Positions 36,846 to 45,543 of a stretch of 64,000 nt of DNA are shown here, in pieces. Made by a program: the position numbers and the translations under genes. The notes under the pieces were generated by a model that was given only the letters and a program-made list of their open reading frames with translations, ran no database searches and had not been told where the DNA came from. This stretch comes from Verrucomicrobiota bacterium. GTDB taxonomy: Bacteria; Verrucomicrobiota; Kiritimatiellia; CAJWTS01. The stretch lies in contig JAQBYD010000013.1 of the NCBI GenBank assembly GCA_027623315.1, positions 1-64,000 on the forward strand, given 5' to 3'. Within the stretch, counting starts at the first letter, position 1; every line of letters starts with the position of its first letter.

Positions 36846-37802
36846 TTATGAGTGATCGACCAGGGCCGTCACGTGGGCCGTGGCGGCCGAGGCTAATCCC
36901 TCCAGGTCGTATCCGCCCTCGAGGACGGATACGAGTCTGCCCCCGGCATGCTCGTCTGCGATGCCCAGCATGATGTCGGTGAGTTCCGTGAAGTCGCCGT
37001 CCGACAGCATCAGCTGGCCAAGCGGGTCGCCACGCCGCGAATCGAATCCCGCCGAAATCAACACCAGGTCGGGCCGAAACGTCTCGGCCGCCGGCAGGAG
37101 ATGCTCCCGAAAGGCGCCGACGATTTCGGCGTGACCAGATCCGGCCGGGACCGGGCAGTTCAACGTGAATCCTTCGCCGCTACCCCGTCCCTTCTCGTGC
37201 GCGTGCCCGGTTCCGGGATAGAGCGGTGACTGATGGGTGCTAAAGAAGAAAACGCTCGGATCGTCATAAAAGATGTCCTGGGTTCCGTTCCCGTGATGAA
37301 CGTCCCAGTCGGCGATGAGGACGCGCTCGACCCCGTGCCGGGCCTGGGCGTTGCGAGCGCCGATCGCGATCTGATTGTAGATACAGAAGCCCATGCCGTA
37401 GGTCGGTGTGGCGTGATGTCCGGGCGGACGATTGGCACAGAATGCGCGACGGACGGAGTTTCCCATCACGGCATCGATGGCCTCGAGCACCCCACCCACG
37501 GCCAGGAGGGCGACGTCATTCGACGCCGGACACACATCGGTGTCACCACAACTCAGCGCCGACGCGCCCGCGGCGATCTCGCGCTCGGCGAGATCAACGT
37601 ACTCCGGTCGATGGCAGAGCTCGATTTGTTCACGTGTCGCTCTGCGTGACGGAAGACGCTTAAGCCGGTCGAGCAGTCCAGCTTGATCCAGCCCTTGCAG
37701 GACGGCATCGAACCTTTCCGGCCGCTCGGGATGCCCGGGACCCGTGAGGTGGTCGATGGACCGGGGATCAGCGGACAAGGCGACGGTGGGCTCCTGCTTC
37801 AT
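36846..37802 (-). CDS. histone deacetylase superfamily protein (acetylpolyamine/acetylarginine deacetylase-like)
   Basis: 318 aa, a zinc-dependent arginase/deacetylase fold. The active-site segments are present: HPERPERFDAV near the N-terminus, NRPPGHHATP with the His pair, LIADWDVHHGNGTQDIFYDD with the zinc ligands Asp and His, FSTHQSPLYPGTG, and SAGFDSRRGDPLGQ with the second zinc Asp plus LEGGYDLEGLA. Bacterial members deacetylate acetylpolyamines, acetoin pathway compounds or other small amides; this sequence does not say which. It stands alone, 131 bases past the V-ATPase promoter. Confidence 0.9.
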   Translation of the reverse strand: MKQEPTVALSADPRSIDHLTGPGHPERPERFDAVLQGLDQAGLLDRLKRLPSRRATREQIELCHRPEYVDLAEREIAAGASALSCGDTDVCPASNDVALLAVGGVLEAIDAVMGNSVRRAFCANRPPGHHATPTYGMGFCIYNQIAIGARNAQARHGVERVLIADWDVHHGNGTQDIFYDDPSVFFFSTHQSPLYPGTGHAHEKGRGSGEGFTLNCPVPAGSGHAEIVGAFREHLLPAAETFRPDLVLISAGFDSRRGDPLGQLMLSDGDFTELTDIMLGIADEHAGGRLVSVLEGGYDLEGLASAATAHVTALVDHS

Positions 37803-37866
37803 GATTGGTGGGCGAGCGTCCCCGCGAGCCGGCGAGGGGCGCGCCGGGATTCGGGCCTCGCTCCAT

Positions 37867-38535
37867 TCATGTCACCGCCTCAATACATTTTGCGTCATCG
37901 TGCGCTGGTGAGTTCACGTAATCGGATATCCTGGCGGTGCTCATGCGCGAGGCCTCGAAGGGTAGCAGGAGTTTCTGCAGTGCGTCGGTCGCATCGTTTT
38001 CGGGATCCAGCCATTCCGCCCACGCCATCTCATCGAGGATAACCGGCATTCGATGGTGAATCGGTTCCATGATCTCGTTGGGAGTCGTCGTGATGATGGT
38101 GCACGTTGACAGCTTCGATCCGTCCTCCTGTTTCCACATCTCGTAGAGCCCGGCAAAGGCGAAAGGCGCACCGTCATCCACCCGAATGTAATAGGGCTGC
38201 TTGGCTCCGGAGGCGCGTCGCCACTCATAGAATCCATCGCTTCCGATCAGGCAGCGGCGTTTCTTGAATGCCGATCGAAAGGAAGGTTTCTGGGCCACGG
38301 TCTCCGCGCGGGCGTTGATCATGCGGTTGCCGATCGTGGGATCCTTCGCCCACGCGGGGACCAGTCCCCATTGCAGGTCGCCGAGGATGCGTCTACCTTC
38401 CCCAACAATCATCGCCGGGAGCTTCTGCGATGGCACCACGTTGTAGCGTGGCTCGTCGCCCGTGGTCCTATTCACATCCGGTCGGAACTTGGCGACGATC
38501 CGCTCGGGATCGGTGATGGTCATGCGGCCGCACAT
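37867..38535 (-). CDS. SOS response-associated peptidase (SRAP, YedK/HMCES family)
   Basis: 222 aa. The catalytic Cys is residue 2 (MCGRM), freed by removal of Met. Other family marks are PRYNVVPSQKLPAMI, LQWGLVPAWAKDP with NARAETVAQKPSFRSAFKKRRCLIGSDGFYEW, and the HHRMPVIL motif whose His completes the site. These proteins crosslink to abasic sites in single-stranded DNA through a thiazolidine link and so protect them. The gene is divergent from the large repeat protein downstream; no LexA-type operator was recognised. Confidence 0.92.
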   Translation of the reverse strand: MCGRMTITDPERIVAKFRPDVNRTTGDEPRYNVVPSQKLPAMIVGEGRRILGDLQWGLVPAWAKDPTIGNRMINARAETVAQKPSFRSAFKKRRCLIGSDGFYEWRRASGAKQPYYIRVDDGAPFAFAGLYEMWKQEDGSKLSTCTIITTTPNEIMEPIHHRMPVILDEMAWAEWLDPENDATDALQKLLLPFEASRMSTARISDYVNSPAHDDAKCIEAVT

Positions 38536-38624
38536 CAGGAGTCAGGATGAACAGGAGTTGTGCGACATCGCAAGCCTCAAAAGGTATTGTGAAGGGCCGT
38601 GTGGCTGTGAAAGGATGAGGCGAA

Positions 38625-40535
38625 ATGCTGGCGCGCCATAAAACGTTAATCGTATCGATGCTCTTGCCGGCGCTTCTCTTTGTCGGCGGCGCGCAAGCCG
38701 AGGATCCGGCGGCAATTCTCGACACCAATATCACCGCCCATCTCGTCCAGGCGCTCAACGATCTGAACATGAACGTCGGCGACCTCGGGTTCGCCAAGGA
38801 TCATGGCGAACCCCTCTTCGTGATGGAGTCCATTCGGCCGATCCTGGAGGACCCGCTAAAGCTCGGGGATCTCGCGGATCGGGTGGGGCGCGCGGCGCGA
38901 AGTGATAACGCGACTGGAATCTGGGCACTGTCGCGTGCGCTATACGAGGTGGAGCCCGTGGCCCTGGCCCCGGACCCGGCAGAATCGCTGCCAGGCGACG
39001 CGTCCCTGCCGGTTGCACTTCAGGCTCCGCTCAAGGAGTTCTTTGAACATGCTCAGATGGCGACGCGGCACCTCGCGAGTGCACTGTGCGGGTTGAGCCC
39101 GTCACGCATGGAGGCGACGGCGGCCGGGCTCTTCGAAGGCATCTTCGATTCCGATGCCAACGCGGAGGTCCGCGCGAGACTGCTCGCGCTCGGAATCTCC
39201 ACGACGGCGCTCGATAGCGCTATTGCGGAGATGGACGCGCTCGATCCGGAACCCGCTGCGACGAACGAACTGGTGACGCTGCAGGCCATCGACTATGCGT
39301 CGCTGCTCGCATCTGGTGAAGTGCTGCACCAGGCGGTCCTCGCGCTCGCCGCCGGCGCGCAAGCGTGCGACCAGTGGCCGGATGCGCCGATTCAGATCGA
39401 CACCGAGTTCGGCGCGATCATCGTGGGAACTCCGGCCGACGACAACTACGACAGCGCGGCTCTGCTCATCCTTGATCCCGGCGGCAATGATGAGTACCGA
39501 GGCGCCGCCGCCGTGGCCAACGGGCTCGGCGGGCAGGGGGTGGCCTGCGTGCTCGACCTGGCCGGTAACGATCGCTATCTGCATGCCGGGATCCTCGGCG
39601 CGGGGAGCGCCTTGTTCGGGGCCTGCGTGGTGTTCGATCTCTCGGGAAATGACATCTATCGCGCCGAGTTCGCCGGGCTGGGGGCCGGGTATTACGGGGT
39701 GTCGTGGCAGGAGGATCGCGCGGGAGAGGACACCTACACGGCGGCGGCACTCTGCGAGGGGGCCGGGTCAGCCGGCATGGGCGTGCTTCGCGACCTCGCG
39801 GGCGACGATATCTACAAGGCGGGCAAATACGGCCAGGGATTCTCCAGCGTGTATGCGCTCGGGTGGCTGATTGATCATGCCGGAAGCGACCGTTATCTTT
39901 CCGGCGGATCTCAGCACGACTATGGTCGCCGAGGCGACCGATTCCTGACGCTTTCGCAGGGGTTTTCGATCGGGGCTCGTCCCTATTTCGGCGGCGGCGT
40001 AGGTGCATTGATCGATTTCCAGGGCAGCGACTACTACCAGGCCGACATGTACGGGCAGGCATCCGCATACTGGTACGCCGTGGGGCTTCTGCTCGACTTC
40101 GGTGGCGGGGACAAGTACGACGCGTACCAGTACAGTCAGGGCTCGGGAATTCACCTCGCGGCCGGGCTTCTGTACGATGAGAGCGGCAACGATCGATACA
40201 CCGGATGGGACATCTGCCAGGGGTCATCGCACGATTACGCCGTCGGGATGCTCATCGATCGCGCCGGGGACGACACCTACACGGCCAACGATTCATCGCA
40301 CGGGCGTGGAATCCACAACTCGTTCGGGCTGCTCGTCGACTGCAGCGGAAGGGACTCCTACATGGGCCGCAATGCGCATTCCTGCCAGGGCGTGGGACAT
40401 CACGGCGGCGACCGGGAATACGGAAGCATCGCTGTTCTGCTTGATTTGGGTGGCCCGGATTTCTACACCAGCGGCGCGAAAGACGGCGCCCGTTTTCTGC
40501 GGCCCTTGTACGGAATTGTCTATGATGTGGAATAG
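38625..40535 (+). CDS. exported protein with twelve D-x-x-G-x-D-x-Y repeats
   Basis: 636 aa. A signal peptide (LLPALLFVGGAQA) is followed by about 250 helical residues. From about residue 283 (39471) to the end come twelve repeats of about 27 residues, with the pattern hD-x-x-G-(N/D/S)-D-x-Y-x(8-12)-QG-x(4)-(A/G)-x-G-(hh). Examples are LDLAGNDRYLHAGILGAG, EDRAGEDTYTAAALCEGAG and YDESGNDRYTGWDICQGSS. Two repeats carry longer inserts near 40 residues. The period and the alternating Asp/Gly turns suggest a beta-solenoid whose turns could bind Ca2+, but the motif is not the RTX nonapeptide. I know no function. A GAAAGGATGAGG ribosome-binding region precedes the ATG; the HEAT-repeat gene follows after ten bases. 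Confidence 0.8.
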   Translation: MLARHKTLIVSMLLPALLFVGGAQAEDPAAILDTNITAHLVQALNDLNMNVGDLGFAKDHGEPLFVMESIRPILEDPLKLGDLADRVGRAARSDNATGIWALSRALYEVEPVALAPDPAESLPGDASLPVALQAPLKEFFEHAQMATRHLASALCGLSPSRMEATAAGLFEGIFDSDANAEVRARLLALGISTTALDSAIAEMDALDPEPAATNELVTLQAIDYASLLASGEVLHQAVLALAAGAQACDQWPDAPIQIDTEFGAIIVGTPADDNYDSAALLILDPGGNDEYRGAAAVANGLGGQGVACVLDLAGNDRYLHAGILGAGSALFGACVVFDLSGNDIYRAEFAGLGAGYYGVSWQEDRAGEDTYTAAALCEGAGSAGMGVLRDLAGDDIYKAGKYGQGFSSVYALGWLIDHAGSDRYLSGGSQHDYGRRGDRFLTLSQGFSIGARPYFGGGVGALIDFQGSDYYQADMYGQASAYWYAVGLLLDFGGGDKYDAYQYSQGSGIHLAAGLLYDESGNDRYTGWDICQGSSHDYAVGMLIDRAGDDTYTANDSSHGRGIHNSFGLLVDCSGRDSYMGRNAHSCQGVGHHGGDREYGSIAVLLDLGGPDFYTSGAKDGARFLRPLYGIVYDVE

Positions 40536-40545
40536 CCGACCGACA

Positions 40546-41484
40546 ATGCACCTGCATTCCGGGCGCTCCGTCGTGGCGCTCGTGATGACGCTGTGGATCT
40601 CCGGCAGCACGCCCGGCGCCGCGCGAGCCGCCGAGCCGACCGACTGGACAACTGCCGAATTCGACGACCTCATGATCGCGGCTCAGAAGTCCGGTGACAC
40701 TGATGAGCGGCGGGTGCGCGGCGCGGCCGCCAAGGCCGAGATGGTTCGCCGTGGCCCGGAGACGCTTCGCTATCTCGTGACGAAGATCCACTACCGGAAT
40801 ATCCAGATTCGGTTGCTTCTGAACGAACTGCGTTACAAATTGGAAGACGATGTCGTGCTGCCGGTGTTTCTCGAGGGGTTGGACTCGGAGTACGATCGCA
40901 CGCGGCGATTGTGCGTCTTCTTCCTTGGAAAATACGACGCCCCGCAGCATGCCGACCGTGTGCTGCCATGGCTCGATGATCCGGAAGTCGCGGGATCGGC
41001 CGTGCGTACGCTTGGAAAATGGAAGGTCCAACGCGCCGTTCCAGGTATCCTGCCGTTCCTGAACGATCCTAAAGAAAGGCGGCGTATCGTGGCCGTGAAC
41101 GCGCTCAAGGAGATCGGGGACCACTCGGTCGTCGCGAATCTCATGCCGTGTCTGGACGACGACTATTTCACGGTGCGTGAAGTCGCGTCCGAGGCTCTCG
41201 CCAGCATGGGCATGGAGGCGGAAGGCGTGCTGCTCGACGCGCTCCATGATGCGCCCACCCGCAGGCTGCGCCTTATCGTGAAGACCCTGGGTGCCATGCA
41301 GTCCAAGCGTGCGGTTCGAAACCTGCGCAAACTGCTTCAGCATGAGGACCCCGGCGTGCGGGGTGATGTCGTGCGGGCGCTCCGTCGCATCGACGCCGAT
41401 CGCGCAACACGCTGGGTTGCGGATTCGGACAACGACGTGCCCTTCGTTCGAACCGGGCTGCGCGAGTCGGCGATCGACAACTAG
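40546..41484 (+). CDS. exported HEAT-repeat protein
   Basis: 312 aa. A signal peptide (VVALVMTLWISGSTPGAARA) leads to about seven HEAT/PBS-lyase-like helical repeats, for example HADRVLPWLDDPEVAGSAVRTLGKW, AVPGILPFLNDPKERRRIVAVNALKEIGDHS and VASEALASMGMEAEGVLLDAL, each broken by short turns. HEAT superhelices bind partner proteins. It starts ten bases after the stop of the large repeat protein (an ATG at 40525 would overlap it by 11 bases), so both are likely made and exported together and may interact. A short hairpin follows the stop. Confidence 0.8.
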   Translation: MHLHSGRSVVALVMTLWISGSTPGAARAAEPTDWTTAEFDDLMIAAQKSGDTDERRVRGAAAKAEMVRRGPETLRYLVTKIHYRNIQIRLLLNELRYKLEDDVVLPVFLEGLDSEYDRTRRLCVFFLGKYDAPQHADRVLPWLDDPEVAGSAVRTLGKWKVQRAVPGILPFLNDPKERRRIVAVNALKEIGDHSVVANLMPCLDDDYFTVREVASEALASMGMEAEGVLLDALHDAPTRRLRLIVKTLGAMQSKRAVRNLRKLLQHEDPGVRGDVVRALRRIDADRATRWVADSDNDVPFVRTGLRESAIDN

Positions 41485-41516
41485 CGAGATCGCGGTCTCG
41501 TTGTTGATAAATTTTG
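41485..41516 (+). terminator. possible weak terminator after the HEAT-repeat gene
   Basis: CGAGA (41485-41489) and TCTCG (41496-41500) form a five-base stem around a six-base loop directly after the stop, followed by an AT-rich stretch (TTGTTGATAAATTTT). The short stem makes this doubtful. Confidence 0.3.
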
Positions 41517-41555
41517 GGTCTACCCCTTGAAGTGACGAGTCGCTATACTTCACAC

Positions 41556-41891
41556 ATGACCAGTTCATCGACATCGCGCGCCGTACAAACCGCTATTGAG
41601 GGCAAACTGCAGAAATTGCTCGCACCCGATCACCTCGAAGTGATCAATGAGAGCCATATGCACAATGTTCCGCCGGGGTCCGAGTCGCATTTCAAGGTCG
41701 TTGCCGTATCGGGCCAGTTCGAGGGGCTGGGACTTGTGCAACGCCACAGGCTGGTCAATCGCGCCGTGGCCGAGGAATTGGCGGCGTCCGTGCACGCCCT
41801 CGCGCTGCATCTCTTTACGCCGGGCGACTGGGCCGCTCGTGAGAAATCCGCCGCGGACTCCCCGCAGTGCCTCGGTGGCGGGCGGGCCTAG
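41556..41891 (+). CDS. BolA family protein
   Basis: 111 aa. The class II KH-like BolA fold is seen in AIEGKLQKLLAPDHLEVINESHMH, then SESHFKVVAVSGQFEGLGLVQRHRLVNRAVAEEL and the final HALALHLFTPGDW. The His residues in ESHMHN and the invariant one in LVQRHRLVN correspond to those used to share an [2Fe-2S] cluster with monothiol glutaredoxins. BolA proteins take part in iron-sulfur trafficking and stress response. About 20 extra C-terminal residues follow the domain. A TATACT lies only six bases before the ATG; no Shine-Dalgarno is seen. Confidence 0.9.
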   Translation: MTSSSTSRAVQTAIEGKLQKLLAPDHLEVINESHMHNVPPGSESHFKVVAVSGQFEGLGLVQRHRLVNRAVAEELAASVHALALHLFTPGDWAAREKSAADSPQCLGGGRA

Positions 41892-41925
41892 GCGGTCGGC
41901 GCAGCGGTAGAGCCTGGTTGAGTGC

Positions 41926-42201
41926 GTGTTCGAAAGCATAGATCGCCGGGCCGTGGGAGTTGGTCCGATCACGTCGATACCTCCCTTTACGTGGTTCGGT
42001 CTGATCGGGTTTCTGAGTGCGGTCGGTTTTAGTCGTGGAGACCGGCGATCGATCTTCGTGACCTTGATGGTGTTGCTCTTCTATGGCGGTGCCATCCTGT
42101 CGCTCGGCCAACGCGTGCCGGGCGTCAGTTGGCAGATGCATCTGGCCGGCTTTATCAGCGGCGTCCTCTGCGCGCGCTGGACGCGCCGGTTGCGGCGATA
42201 G
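41926..42201 (+). pseudogene. rhomboid protease remnant (C-terminal part only)
   Basis: An open frame of 91 codons from a GTG. The C-terminal half matches the end of rhomboid intramembrane proteases: WFGLIGFLSAVGFSR, a helix VTLMVLLFYGGAI and PGVSWQMHLAGFISGVLCAR, the last containing the catalytic His region. The N-terminal helices and the GxSG nucleophile segment are missing, and no frame upstream supplies them; BolA ends 34 bases before. I read it as a decayed fragment, with a small chance that it is a non-catalytic membrane protein. Confidence 0.6.
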
Positions 42202-42228
42202 GGGGGGCAGCTTTCTACAAAGATCGCG

Positions 42229-42630
42229 TCACCACGGACCGAAACGGACCTCTACGGCGCCGTCCTTGAGCTTCTGCTCAAGTTTCCTGCGCATCCACTG
42301 CCGGATCTCGTTTCGGATCAGGGGGATCAGGAGTAGAAAGCCGATCGTATCGGTGATCAAGCCCGGCGTCGCCAGGAGCAGCCCGCCGATCAGGATCATT
42401 AAACCATCGAGCATGTGTGGGGCGGGCATCTGGCCGGATGCGAGATCGGCCTGGATCAGGCTCAGCATGCTGGCGCCCTGTCGGCGTGCGGCAGCCGCGC
42501 CGACGACGCCCGTGACGACCACAATCATGATCGTGCGCCCCGCACCCAGGAACTCTCCGACTCGCATGAGCAGCCATAGCTCGACCAGGGGGACGACGAT
42601 AAAGGCGAATAGTAGGTATCCAAACGGCAC
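42229..42630 (-). CDS. fxsA: FxsA family membrane protein
   Basis: 133 aa with membrane segments near 4-22, 28-48 and 75-105. The FxsA signature is present: PLVELWLLMRVGEFLGAG, then GAAAARRQGASMLSLIQADLASGQMPAPHMLDGLMILIGGLLLATPGLITDTIGF, given here in part only. In E. coli FxsA affects exclusion of phage T7 when overproduced; its normal role is unknown. It starts at GTG 42630, supported by AAAGGA eight bases upstream. Monocistronic and convergent with the rhomboid remnant. Confidence 0.9.
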   Translation of the reverse strand: MPFGYLLFAFIVVPLVELWLLMRVGEFLGAGRTIMIVVVTGVVGAAAARRQGASMLSLIQADLASGQMPAPHMLDGLMILIGGLLLATPGLITDTIGFLLLIPLIRNEIRQWMRRKLEQKLKDGAVEVRFGPW

Positions 42631-42741
42631 TGCGAAATCCTTTCGTGCTCTACGTCGAGGAGCCTACTTTAAACGCCCCTGCGTGGCCAGCGTCTCAATT
42701 CGCAGCTTGCACGTTCGGGGTGACGGGGCAAGAATCGACCC

Positions 42742-45543
42742 ATGCAAGCAAGTCAGACCGCCCGTCGAACGCCCTGGATATTTTCCTTCGCACTGGGTGC
42801 CGCGCTGATCTTTGCGGTGGACGCCGGCGGCATCGATCTGACCGACGACGAGGTCACCGCGGCGACGCTTGAGGGCATTACGCCGGAGGCGTGGATCTCG
42901 GATGTCGCGAAGCGCGATTTCGAGTCCGTCGAGCGTGGCCTCAGATTGAACATCGTGTCCGAACTGCTCTTGTTGTTACGGGGCGGTGATGACGCGCGCC
43001 GCGAGCAGGTCATGGGCATTATAGATCGCGCCGTCTTCCCTGATGCCGGCGCGGATCTGTTGGGCGATATTGACCGGCGCGTAAAGGAAATCAAGGCAGG
43101 GGTCGCTCCGGAGGCGCTACGCCGGCGGGATGTCGAGATCACGACGCGCCTCTGCTTGAACCTGGACGGTGTTGGCGGGACGGACATGGCCCAAAAGATC
43201 CTGGTTGACCTGTGGCGACACGAGGCGGCGTCAACCGGATCCACCTTCGTGCTGGCCGCGCTGGCGAGACTGGGCGACGAGCGACACGCGGAGATATTCG
43301 AGGCGGCCACTCGTTCGAATAAAGTCGAAATTCAGCGCGAGGGATGGCGAGGGCTTTTTAAGATCGACTCCGCGAGATGCTTCATCGGCCCGGAATTTGG
43401 TGATGAGGTCCAGTCATTCGTTATGCGCGCGCCGACGTCGACCTGGGTCCAATCATGGGCAGATGTAGGGGGGCTGGAGATCGACGTCGCATGGCCTGCC
43501 GACGCTCCGGCTCCCGCGCAGCTCATGGTGCATGTGCAGGACTGGGACTTTCTGTGGTACCAGAACCTTTTGCCCGGCACGATTCAGCCGGGTCGAGAGC
43601 GACGGTTCAGGGCGGATTTCTCGGCTGAGTCCAGCGCATGGCAGCCGCTGGGGCACCACGCCACATGGCATCTGCGGGCACTCGTCGCGCCCAGAGAGGT
43701 GGGCATCCATTTTGTCTGCAAGGCGGACTACACCGGAACGGGACGCGTAGAGCGCGTTCAGGTCATCGGACGCGATGACAATTCCGTCCCCACCATCCGC
43801 AACGTCCGGTCGAGTAGCGACAGCGTCGCGTGCTACGAGATGTTTGAACTGACGTTTGACGTGCCTGACCGGTACGCAAATCCGTTCGATACGAACGAAG
43901 TCTGGGTTACTGGTGAATTCGAAATGCCCGATGGGAAGACGAAGCGTATGGATGGGTTCTACGCGCGTAGGTTCTTCCGAAAGGTCACTTCCGCCGGGGA
44001 GCGGATTTCGCCACAGGGCGCGCCGTACTGGAGTGTACGCTTCGCGCCACTCGTGGCGGGGACGCACACGGTTCGTCTGCGCATTCGGGACCGGAACGGG
44101 GAGACAACCTGGGGACCCGCAACGTTCGAGGCAACCCCGGCGGAGAGCCCTGGTTTCGTTCGCGTTTCATCGCGCGACCGGCGATACCTCGAGTTCACCG
44201 ACGGCACACCCTACACGCCGATCGGGCACAACATACGGTCCCCGTTCGATGCCCGCACCGATGAACGCTTTCCGTGGATGCAGCGTTGGCCGGAAGGTTC
44301 TGCAATCTACGAACGGTTCTTCCGCAAGATGTCGACGCACGGTGAGAACATGGCGGAAATCTGGGCGGCCGCGTGGTCGCTGGGGTTGGAGTGGTCCGAT
44401 CGGCATCCCTGGTATCACGGGCTCGGGCAATACAACATGCAGCACGCCTGGGAGATGGACCAGGTGATTGCCGCGGCCGAGGAGAACGGGATCTATCTCA
44501 ACGTGGTCATCCTGAATCACGGAAGATTCAGTGATTATGTCGATCCCGAGTGGGATCACAACCCTTACAACGTCAAGATTGGCGGCTATCTGAACACGCC
44601 GCAGGAATTCTTCGCGAGCGAGAGAGCACGCCGGGACTTTCTGCAACTGATGCGCTACATGATCGCACGCTGGGGATACAGTCCGAACGTCTTCGCATGG
44701 GAGTTATGGAACGAGCTCGACTTGACCGGCGTACAATCCATCGCGAAGCATGCGAATCAGAATCGGCCGGAGGTGGTGGATTGGCACCGCGAGGTGTCAT
44801 CCGCAGTGAAGAAGCTCGATCCCTATGATCACATGATCACGACCCATGTCTCCGGCGACTACTCGCGGCAGAACAAGACGCTTATTGAGATGCCTGGAAT
44901 AGATCTGAGCGCTGTGGATGCCTACTACATGGCGAAGAATCCGCTCCAGATCGTGACCCTTCTCATGAAGACCGCGGAGTTCAATAATCCACTCGGCAAG
45001 CCGGTACTCGTGACGGAGTTCGGAGGGTCCCACATGGCCGAGAGCTTGGAGCACCTGGACGTTTCGCTGCATGCCGGACTGTGGGCCTCGACCGCGATCC
45101 CGGTGGCGGGCACGCCACTCTTCTGGTGGTGGCTTACGATTGACGAGGAACACTTCTACCCGAAGTACCTCGCGGTACAGAATTTCATGAAAGACGAGGA
45201 TCGCAGAGATCCCGAGATGATTCTCAAGACGGCCCAGGTTCTGCACGGCGCCGCTGTTTCAGCAGGATATTCCGTGCTGTCTCTGCAGAGCCGCCATCGC
45301 GCGATGGGCTGGTTGTGGAATCACGTGGCTTACGCCGATCTCAAGCCCGGCGGCGAGCCCACGGACACGAATCTATCGATTCGCTTCTCAGACATCGAGC
45401 CGGGCGAGTACGACCTGGAGTTCTGGGACACGCTCTACGGGCGGGTCATAGGACAGACGCGTGTTGGATCCCCAAACGGGGTCCTGACCGCACCGATTCC
45501 CCCATTTACAAGGGATATTGCGTTCAAGCTCAGGCCCCGTTAG
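42742..45543 (+). CDS. large secreted glycoside hydrolase (DUF5060 plus GH5-like TIM barrel)
   Basis: 933 aa. After a signal/anchor segment (WIFSFALGAALIFAVDAGG) come about 180 helical residues, then a beta domain to about 370 and a DUF5060-type beta domain (YEMFELTFDVPDRYANPF to ATFEATPAES). A TIM barrel follows from about 480 (YLEFTDGTPYTPIGHNIRS). The retaining pair is recognisable: acid/base E658 in WELWNELDL and nucleophile E759 in VTEFGGSH. A short beta domain closes the protein (GEYDLEFWDTLYGRVIG). Substrate is unknown; DUF5060 enzymes act on plant or algal polysaccharides. The TAG stop is also the first three bases of fold-back element copy B. Confidence 0.85.
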   Translation: MQASQTARRTPWIFSFALGAALIFAVDAGGIDLTDDEVTAATLEGITPEAWISDVAKRDFESVERGLRLNIVSELLLLLRGGDDARREQVMGIIDRAVFPDAGADLLGDIDRRVKEIKAGVAPEALRRRDVEITTRLCLNLDGVGGTDMAQKILVDLWRHEAASTGSTFVLAALARLGDERHAEIFEAATRSNKVEIQREGWRGLFKIDSARCFIGPEFGDEVQSFVMRAPTSTWVQSWADVGGLEIDVAWPADAPAPAQLMVHVQDWDFLWYQNLLPGTIQPGRERRFRADFSAESSAWQPLGHHATWHLRALVAPREVGIHFVCKADYTGTGRVERVQVIGRDDNSVPTIRNVRSSSDSVACYEMFELTFDVPDRYANPFDTNEVWVTGEFEMPDGKTKRMDGFYARRFFRKVTSAGERISPQGAPYWSVRFAPLVAGTHTVRLRIRDRNGETTWGPATFEATPAESPGFVRVSSRDRRYLEFTDGTPYTPIGHNIRSPFDARTDERFPWMQRWPEGSAIYERFFRKMSTHGENMAEIWAAAWSLGLEWSDRHPWYHGLGQYNMQHAWEMDQVIAAAEENGIYLNVVILNHGRFSDYVDPEWDHNPYNVKIGGYLNTPQEFFASERARRDFLQLMRYMIARWGYSPNVFAWELWNELDLTGVQSIAKHANQNRPEVVDWHREVSSAVKKLDPYDHMITTHVSGDYSRQNKTLIEMPGIDLSAVDAYYMAKNPLQIVTLLMKTAEFNNPLGKPVLVTEFGGSHMAESLEHLDVSLHAGLWASTAIPVAGTPLFWWWLTIDEEHFYPKYLAVQNFMKDEDRRDPEMILKTAQVLHGAAVSAGYSVLSLQSRHRAMGWLWNHVAYADLKPGGEPTDTNLSIRFSDIEPGEYDLEFWDTLYGRVIGQTRVGSPNGVLTAPIPPFTRDIAFKLRPR

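Noticed and set aside
40252-41574. 440-codon minus-strand ORF
   Set aside because: It lies antisense to the HEAT-repeat and D-x-x-G-x-D-x-Y genes, which have signal peptides and repeats; its composition is His/Arg-rich like other shadows in this GC-rich DNA.
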